Shown here piece after piece: positions 1-5,565 of a DNA stretch of 8,852 nucleotides. This DNA comes from Flavobacteriaceae bacterium (GTDB lineage Bacteria; Bacteroidota; Bacteroidia; Flavobacteriales; Flavobacteriaceae): NCBI GenBank assembly GCA_947472705.1, contig CANJDA010000085.1:1-8852 (forward strand). Reading direction: 5' to 3'. The number at the start of each line of letters is the position of its first letter. Within the stretch, counting starts at the first letter, position 1. A program made the position numbers and the translations under genes. A model generated the notes under the pieces. It was given only the letters and a program-made list of their open reading frames with translations, was not told the DNA's origin and searched no databases.

Positions 1-387
1 ATTGAAGGTACGCAAGGCGATGCAACTTTACGTTCTGATATGAACTGGGAGGCTGTTGCTACGGATGCTAAAACCCAAGAAGTTTTGGCCCATTGGCAAA
101 AACTAGGCACCTTCCGAAAAAACCATCCAGCAGTTGGAGGTGGAATACACACTCAGATTTCAGCTACTCCTTATGTTTTCAGCAGAACATTTTCAAAAGG
201 AAAATATACTGATAAAGTGATAATAGGATTAGACTTGGTTAATGGTCAAAAGACGATTGCTGTTGGAAGCCTCTTCCCTAACGGAACTATATTAAGAGAG
301 GCTTATTCCGGTTATCTATACAAGGTTTATAATGGATACGTTAGCATTGATACCCCTTATAGCATAGTTTTATTAGAAAAAAAATAA
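1..387 (+). CDS. GH13 alpha-amylase-type glycosidase, C-terminal fragment
   Basis: The reading frame is open from base 1 and stops with TAA at 385-387, so these 128 codons are the 3' end of a gene that begins outside the window. The stretch encoded at about 4-48 (GTQGDATLRSDMNW) and the following HWQKLGTFRKNHPAVG resemble the region after the catalytic barrel in Bacteroidota alpha-amylases of glycoside hydrolase family 13. The last 65 or so residues look like the beta-sandwich domain C that ends these enzymes. By family knowledge the product hydrolyses alpha-1,4-glucans such as starch or glycogen. The catalytic residues and any signal peptide lie upstream of the window, so activity and location cannot be judged. 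It ends one base before the next gene, suggesting co-transcription. An internal ATG at 40 is not the true start, since the frame and the homology continue upstream of it. Confidence 0.8.
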   Translation: MEGTQGDATLRSDMNWEAVATDAKTQEVLAHWQKLGTFRKNHPAVGGGIHTQISATPYVFSRTFSKGKYTDKVIIGLDLVNGQKTIAVGSLFPNGTILREAYSGYLYKVYNGYVSIDTPYSIVLLEKK

Positions 388-388
388 C

Positions 389-1033
389 ATGCTCAAAATT
401 GGTCATCGCGGGGCAAAAGGTTATGTAAACGAAAATACTTTGGCTTCGTTTAAAAAAGCGATTGCGCTTGGCGTTGACATGATTGAGTTGGATGTGTATC
501 AAAGTAAAGATGGTATTCCTGTTGTTATTCACGATAAAACTTTAGACCGCACAACAACGGGCAGTGGTTTGGTTTGTGATTTTACTTCCAAAGAATTACA
601 GGAATTTGGTGTTCCAACGCTTGAAGAAGTGTTTCTTTTAGTCGAAAATCGATGTGAAATTAACATTGAAATTAAACTTTTTGAAGTGACCAATAGTGTT
701 TTGGAATTAATCGATAACTCATTTGCAAAAGATAAAATCATCATTTCTAGCTTTGATTGGAATGCTTTGCAAGAAGTGCGTTTTCATGATGACGCTATCC
801 GAATTGGTGTTTTGACAGAAACTAATTTGACCTTAGCCCAATCTTTTGCCAAATTTATAAAAGCCTACTCCATTCACCCCTACTATCATTTACTGACAGC
901 TGAAAATGTTATTCAAATGCAGTCCAAAAGTTTTAAAGTATACCCGTGGACGGTAAATGAACCCGAAGATATTATATTTGTGCAATCGTTGCAAGTTGAC
1001 GGGATAATAACGGATTTTCCGGACAGACTATGA
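389..1033 (+). CDS. Glycerophosphodiester phosphodiesterase (GDPD family)
   Basis: The product (214 residues) should hydrolyse glycerophosphodiesters to glycerol-3-phosphate and an alcohol, a step in phospholipid head-group recycling. The family signature is plain: the N-terminal HRG with H6 and R7, the ENT motif with E15, the metal-binding IELDV segment with E33 and D35, the VVIHD motif with the second catalytic histidine H48, then LDRTT, and IEIK with E94 and K96. The end carries the family's W187-T-V-N190 and ITDFP (207-211) motifs. No signal peptide is visible, so it is probably cytoplasmic. The length is at the short end for the family, but all expected motifs are present. It starts one base after the amylase stop and its TGA overlaps the next start codon, which indicates an operon. 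The substrate head group cannot be inferred. Confidence 0.92.
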   Translation: MLKIGHRGAKGYVNENTLASFKKAIALGVDMIELDVYQSKDGIPVVIHDKTLDRTTTGSGLVCDFTSKELQEFGVPTLEEVFLLVENRCEINIEIKLFEVTNSVLELIDNSFAKDKIIISSFDWNALQEVRFHDDAIRIGVLTETNLTLAQSFAKFIKAYSIHPYYHLLTAENVIQMQSKSFKVYPWTVNEPEDIIFVQSLQVDGIITDFPDRL

Positions 1034-2244
1034 AATCAAATTTTGACATTATAATTGTTGGTGGCGGAGCAGCTGGTTTTTTTACGGCAATTAACATCGC
1101 TGAAAAAAATCCAAATCTGAAAGTGGCTATACTCGAGCGAGGCAAAACTGTTTTAGAAAAAGTCCGCATATCGGGTGGTGGTCGTTGTAATGTTACTCAT
1201 GCTTGTTTTGTGCCTAATGACTTAGTGAAATACTATCCTAGAGGCGAAAAGGAACTCCGCGGCCCTTTTCATCAGTTTTGTTCGGGCGATACTATTGAGT
1301 GGTTTGAACGTCATGGCGTAACTTTAAAAATAGAGGAAGACGGCAGAATGTTTCCCACCACCGATAGCTCACAAACCATCATCGATTGCTTTTTGGGCTT
1401 GACCCAAAAACTAAAAATACAAATCTTGACAGGTCAAAGTGTGCAATCGCTTTATAAAGGCGATGACTATTGGAAAGTAGAAACGAATCACGACACTTTT
1501 TCTTGCCAAAAGCTGATTATGACCACAGGAAGTAACCCTAAAATTTGGGAGTTGCTTCATAACCTTGGGCATACTATTGTTCCTCCGGTGCCTTCCCTTT
1601 TTACGTTTAACATAAAAGACATCCGAATTAAAGACTTGATGGGTGTTTCGGCTTTTGCCAAAGTAAAAGTAAAAGGCAGTAAGTTGGAAGCAGCTGGTCC
1701 TTTATTAATCACCCATTGGGGCATGAGCGGCCCCGGAATTTTGCGCCTTTCGGCATGGGGAGCCCGAGAATTATTTGATAAAAATTACCAATTTACATTG
1801 GAAGTCAATTGGCTACACGATACCTCTTTTGAAGAAGCGATGGATACCCTCAAAGAGTTAAAACAAGAACACGCTAAGAAAGCGGTGAGCAAGAAATCCC
1901 CCTTTGATTTTCCTAACCGCCTTTGGGAAAGTTTGGTTTTGGCTTCCTCTATAGAAACTGAAACCAAATGGGCTGATTTAACTAAAATACAATTGACCCA
2001 ATTGGCCAATCAACTTACAAATGGTCAGTTTCAAGTGAATGGCAAGAGTACTTTCAAGGAAGAATTTGTGACCGCTGGTGGTATCGACTTAAAAGAAATT
2101 AATTTCAAAACCATGGAGAGTAAACTTCATGAAAACCTATTTTTTGCTGGAGAAATTGTAAACATCGATGCGATAACGGGTGGATTCAATTTTCAAAACG
2201 CTTGGACTAGTGGGTTTATAGTGGCTCAATCAGTACTAGAATAA
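1030..2244 (+). CDS. NAD(P)/FAD-dependent oxidoreductase, HI0933/YhiN (BaiN-like) family
   Basis: This 404-residue flavoprotein has the normal length for its family. The dinucleotide-binding motif G11-G-G-A-A-G16 follows a beta strand, and E36 at the end of the second strand should bind the adenosine ribose. The family-specific SGGGRCN motif lies at 48-54. Near the C-terminus, D380 followed by TGGFN (383-387) and QxAxxSG is the second FAD-contacting segment typical of this group. The family is annotated as an aminoacetone-oxidase-like or BaiN-like flavoprotein, and its physiological substrate is generally unknown, so none is claimed here. No signal peptide or membrane segment is seen. The start is supported by the ATGA overlap with the GDPD gene, which suggests translational coupling. 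It is the last gene of the left cluster, and no clear hairpin terminator follows it before the next promoter. Confidence 0.92.
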   Translation: MKSNFDIIIVGGGAAGFFTAINIAEKNPNLKVAILERGKTVLEKVRISGGGRCNVTHACFVPNDLVKYYPRGEKELRGPFHQFCSGDTIEWFERHGVTLKIEEDGRMFPTTDSSQTIIDCFLGLTQKLKIQILTGQSVQSLYKGDDYWKVETNHDTFSCQKLIMTTGSNPKIWELLHNLGHTIVPPVPSLFTFNIKDIRIKDLMGVSAFAKVKVKGSKLEAAGPLLITHWGMSGPGILRLSAWGARELFDKNYQFTLEVNWLHDTSFEEAMDTLKELKQEHAKKAVSKKSPFDFPNRLWESLVLASSIETETKWADLTKIQLTQLANQLTNGQFQVNGKSTFKEEFVTAGGIDLKEINFKTMESKLHENLFFAGEIVNIDAITGGFNFQNAWTSGFIVAQSVLE

Positions 2245-2258
2245 TTCTTATAATTCTA

Positions 2259-2288
2259 TTGTAGTTTGTTCTAAATCAATTATATTTG
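2259..2288 (+). promoter_or_regulatory. Bacteroidota-type promoter of paralogue A
   Basis: A -7 element TATATTTG (2281-2288) matches the TAnnTTTG consensus exactly. A -33 TTG lies at 2259-2261, giving a 19-base spacer, within the usual flavobacterial range. Transcription would start around 2292-2295, leaving a short A-rich leader of roughly 17-19 bases before the ATG at 2311. The site fits the change from a metabolic cluster to a secreted-protein gene. The transcription start is inferred, not seen. Confidence 0.7.
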
Positions 2289-2310
2289 GTCGTCAATTAA
2301 TCAAACCAAC
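2273..2310 (+). repeat. Leader direct repeat, copy 1 (upstream of A)
   Basis: These 38 bases recur at 5528-5565 with two mismatches (2290 and 2291). They contain the -7 box and the untranslated leader TCAATTAATCAAACCAAC, which ends at the start codon. Identity continues without a break into the first 17 coding bases, so 2292-2327 equals 5547-5582 over 36 bases. No Shine-Dalgarno sequence is present, as is common in this phylum. Confidence 0.95.
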
Positions 2311-5300
2311 ATGAAAACAAAACTACTATTCAGCCTTTTGGCTGTTTTCTTTCTGTCTATTTTTAGCACATCTTCACAAACAATAACCTGTGGTGATACC
2401 TTTACTAATCCTCAAGGTCCAGATGGAAATTATCCTAGCAATTCAGATTATACTTTTACCATTTGTCCGACAAATCCTGGTGATCATGTAACCGTAACTT
2501 TTACTTCATTTAATACTGAAGCCAATTGGGATGCATTATATGTTTTTGATGGAAACTCTATCAACGCAACACAAATTGCTAGTACAAATCCTGCAGGAAA
2601 TGTTCCTGATGGTTTGGCAGGTGGTTTTTGGGGTACTACTATTCCAGGACCATTTACCTCAACTAGTGCCGATGGCTGTTTGACTTTTAGATTTAGAAGT
2701 GATCCTTCCGTTAATAGCCTAGGATGGATAGCAGAAGTTAGTTGTGAAACTGCTATAACCTGTCCAAGACCCTCTAACTTAGTAGTTAATTATATTTCTC
2801 CAACAAATGTAAGTCTTGGTTGGACAGAAAATGGAACTGCATCACAATGGGAAGTATTAGCTTTACCAGCAAATTCTGGTACACCTACAAATTCTACAAC
2901 AGGAACACTTACCGGTTCAAATCCGTTTGAATTTACTAATTTAACAGAAAGTATGTATACTTTTTTTGTAAGAGCGGTTTGTTCCTCAACAGATAATAGC
3001 AACTGGTCAAATGCCTATACCTTTATAATCCCTGATTGTGTATCTCCTACAATTACAGTTACCAATGTATCAGCTTATAGTGCCGTTTTTAATTGGTTTG
3101 GTATAGGTGGAAGTACCCAATATGAATTGCTCGTTTTACCTTCTGGTTCACCAGCGCCATTAGCGAGTGCCACTGGAACTATAGTGACTAGTTCTCCCTA
3201 CACCATTACAGGTTTAAATGCAACGTCTTCTTATGATGTTTATGCAAGAGCCATTTGTTCTCCAAGTTATACCACTGAATGGGCAACTCCAGTTTCGTTT
3301 ACTACAACTAGTAATGGGGCACCTATAATAACCAATACAACCGACTATAATGCTGAACAATTAATCAACAATGTATTAGTAAACAATCCTTGTATCACCA
3401 TATCCAATGTAACTTCTGTAACCGGAACTAATTTCGGTTCTGTAAATGGAATTGGGTATTTCTCTAATGTGAACCCAACTTTTCCTTTATCATCAGGGAT
3501 AATTTTATCTTCAGGAAATGCTTTAAGTGCCCCTGGCCCTAATATTTCAAACATTGGTGAAGGAGTAAATAACTGGATAGGTGATCCTGAACTAGAAGCA
3601 ATCGTTTTAGCTGGAACAGGACAACCAATGGACTCTTATAATGCTACCAAATTAGAATTTGATTTTAGTAGTTTAAATGAATTTATGAGTTTCAATTTCT
3701 TATTTGCTTCAGAAGAATATGGAACTTATCAATGTAATTACTCCGATGCTTTTGCCTTTTTATTAACCGATTTAGAAACGGGCATAACCACAAATTTAGC
3801 TGTTGTTCCTGGGACTACAACACCTGTTTCAGTAGTTACTATTAGAGACGGCGCCAATAATACAGGATGTAGTTCTGAAAATATAGGTTATTTTGCTCAA
3901 TACAATTTGGGCAATAACATTTATAATTCGGCCACCAATTATAACGGACAAACTGCGGTAATGACAGCATCGTCTGCTATACTCCCCAACCACAACTACC
4001 ATATTAAATTAGTTATAGCGGATAGAGGAGATAGTATTTATGATTCTTCTGTATTTATAGAAGCTGGAAGTTTTACATCAGGGCCACCTGAATGTAATGA
4101 TAAAGTTCAATTGGTAGCATTTGTTGACGAAAACAATAATGGCGTTAAAGATAATAACGAGGTGAATTTTACTTATGGTTCGTTTGTAACCCAACAAAAC
4201 AATGTTGACCCAACTACCAATATTACTTCTCCATTTGGAACCTATACTATTTATGACTCAACATCAAATACCTATGATTTTAGTTATAGTGTAAATTCAG
4301 AGTTTAGCGCATACTATACTGCTGCTCCTGTAACTTATAATGATATAAACATAGCTTTAAATCCGAATCAAGTATTGTATTTCCCAGTAACTTTAACACA
4401 AGGATTTAATGATGTTACTGTTTCAATTGTTCCTGTAAACCAACCAAGACCTGGTTTTACTTATACTAACAGAATTGTATACCGAAACCAAGGTGTTGCT
4501 ACTACCTCTGGAACTATAAACTTTGTAAAAAGTCCGTTGACAACAATTACTTCTATAGATCAAGCTAGTGCAGTAAATACAGCTGATGGTTTTACTTATA
4601 CTTTTAGCAATTTAGCACCCTATGAAACAAGAAGTCTTTATGTTACTATGAGTGTTCCTGATGTTCCAACTGTAAATCTTGGCGATTTATTAACTGATAG
4701 CGCTTCCGTTTCTGCTCCAGCAAATGACATTAACATGTCAAATAATACTTTTTCAAATGCTCAAGTGGTTGTTGCTTCTTATGACCCGAATGATGTTATG
4801 GAAGCACATGGTGGAAAAATTCAATTCAATCAATTTACCGCTGATGATTATTTATATTACACCATTCGTTTTCAAAATACAGGAACGGCTAATGCTATTA
4901 ATATCAGAGTTGAAGATGTATTAGATTCAAGACTTGACGAAACATCATTAAGAATGATAAGCACTAGTCATGATTATATTTTAGAACGAGTAAACAATCA
5001 TTTGGTTTGGAAATTTAATTATATCAATTTAGTTGGAATCCTTCAAAACGATGAATTAAGCAAAGGGTATATTACCTTTAAAATAAAATTGAAACCAGGT
5101 TTTGCTGTTGGTGATATTATACCAAATGCCGCTTCTATTTATTTTGATTCGAATCCAGCGATTGTAACCAATACGTTTAATACTGAATTTGTAGCATCAC
5201 TTTCTAATGCATCGTTTACGGATAATAATATCCTAATATATCCTAACCCTGCTCATAATTTAGTTCAAATTAATCTGCAAAACACTACCGAAACTTTGGA

Positions 5301-5466
5301 AAGTATTACTATATATGATGTTTTGGGTAAAACTATAAATAAAATAACAAACCTATCTACAAATCAAGTAAGCCTTGATGTTAGCAATCTTTCAAAAGGT
5401 GTTTACTTAGTAGAAATAACTTCCGAACATAATTTGAAATTAATTAAGAAGCTAATTGTACAATAA
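2311..5466 (+). CDS. Secreted T9SS cargo A: CUB-FN3-FN3-choice-of-anchor L-DUF7619-type A sorting domain
   Basis: This 1051-residue protein is predicted to be exported by Sec, moved across the outer membrane by T9SS, and then anchored or released. Residues 1 to about 22 are a signal peptide (MKTK, hydrophobic core, FSTSSQ). A CUB-like domain spans 27-145, with cysteines 27, 52, 123 and 145 and the possible calcium ligands E70, D74 and D131. Two fibronectin III domains follow at about 151-241 and 243-333. Residues about 337-590 look like a choice-of-anchor L domain (FASEEYG and SDAFAFLLTD motifs). An SdrD-B-like segment begins near 597 with the calcium-loop motif DENNNGVKDNNE (606-617). A DUF7619-like domain runs from about 824 (YDPND) to 960, and the T9SS sorting domain from about 973 (YPNP at 977) to the C-terminal KKLIVQ. 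Function is most likely adhesion or surface binding; no catalytic motif was recognised. The start is supported by the signal peptide and by conservation with paralogue B. Confidence 0.9.
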   Translation: MKTKLLFSLLAVFFLSIFSTSSQTITCGDTFTNPQGPDGNYPSNSDYTFTICPTNPGDHVTVTFTSFNTEANWDALYVFDGNSINATQIASTNPAGNVPDGLAGGFWGTTIPGPFTSTSADGCLTFRFRSDPSVNSLGWIAEVSCETAITCPRPSNLVVNYISPTNVSLGWTENGTASQWEVLALPANSGTPTNSTTGTLTGSNPFEFTNLTESMYTFFVRAVCSSTDNSNWSNAYTFIIPDCVSPTITVTNVSAYSAVFNWFGIGGSTQYELLVLPSGSPAPLASATGTIVTSSPYTITGLNATSSYDVYARAICSPSYTTEWATPVSFTTTSNGAPIITNTTDYNAEQLINNVLVNNPCITISNVTSVTGTNFGSVNGIGYFSNVNPTFPLSSGIILSSGNALSAPGPNISNIGEGVNNWIGDPELEAIVLAGTGQPMDSYNATKLEFDFSSLNEFMSFNFLFASEEYGTYQCNYSDAFAFLLTDLETGITTNLAVVPGTTTPVSVVTIRDGANNTGCSSENIGYFAQYNLGNNIYNSATNYNGQTAVMTASSAILPNHNYHIKLVIADRGDSIYDSSVFIEAGSFTSGPPECNDKVQLVAFVDENNNGVKDNNEVNFTYGSFVTQQNNVDPTTNITSPFGTYTIYDSTSNTYDFSYSVNSEFSAYYTAAPVTYNDINIALNPNQVLYFPVTLTQGFNDVTVSIVPVNQPRPGFTYTNRIVYRNQGVATTSGTINFVKSPLTTITSIDQASAVNTADGFTYTFSNLAPYETRSLYVTMSVPDVPTVNLGDLLTDSASVSAPANDINMSNNTFSNAQVVVASYDPNDVMEAHGGKIQFNQFTADDYLYYTIRFQNTGTANAINIRVEDVLDSRLDETSLRMISTSHDYILERVNNHLVWKFNYINLVGILQNDELSKGYITFKIKLKPGFAVGDIIPNAASIYFDSNPAIVTNTFNTEFVASLSNASFTDNNILIYPNPAHNLVQINLQNTTETLESITIYDVLGKTINKITNLSTNQVSLDVSNLSKGVYLVEITSEHNLKLIKKLIVQ

Positions 5467-5482
5467 GTTGTAAAATTCATTT

Positions 5483-5513
5483 AAAAAAGCCTCAAATAAT
5501 TTGAGGCTTTTTT
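5483..5513 (+). terminator. Intrinsic terminator after paralogue A
   Basis: The arms GCCTCAAA (5489-5496) and TTTGAGGC (5500-5507) pair perfectly around a TAA loop. They are flanked by A6 on the left and T6 on the right, which extends the stem to 14 pairs and supplies the U-tract. It lies 16 bases after the stop codon of A and separates A from B transcriptionally. Confidence 0.93.
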
Positions 5514-5527
5514 ATTTAATATACTAA

Positions 5528-5565
5528 AAATCAATTATATTTGGATGTCAATTAATCAAACCAAC
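5528..5565 (+). repeat. Leader direct repeat, copy 2 (upstream of B)
   Basis: This is the second copy of the 38-base leader found at 2273-2310, 36 of 38 bases identical. The two differences turn TCG (2290-2292) into ATG (5545-5547), which creates an extra in-frame ATG seven codons before the likely true start at 5566. Confidence 0.95.
5536..5543 (+). promoter_or_regulatory. Probable -7 box of paralogue B
   Basis: TATATTTG matches TAnnTTTG and sits exactly where the -7 box of A does relative to the start codon (30 bases upstream). Unlike A, there is no TTG 17-23 bases upstream; that stretch is occupied by the end of the preceding terminator and AT-rich sequence. The nearest TTG (5501-5503) is 32 bases away. 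The promoter may be weaker or use a degenerate -33 element. Confidence 0.5.

Noticed and set aside
972..1169. Reverse-strand open frame across the GDPD/flavoprotein junction
   Set aside because: It covers the ATGA overlap of two confidently identified genes and encodes nothing recognisable.
2245..2310. Search for a terminator after the flavoprotein gene
   Set aside because: No stable GC-containing hairpin with a T-tract is visible in these 66 bases, so none is annotated; some read-through into A is possible.
4724..4924. 66-codon forward frame within gene A in another phase
   Set aside because: It is a shadow frame inside a coding region that is clearly homologous to B in the main frame.
5483..5513. 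Inverted repeat considered as a mobile-element end or regulatory palindrome
   Set aside because: Its GC-rich stem, short loop and U-tract right after a stop codon fit an intrinsic terminator; no transposase or matching second end is present.
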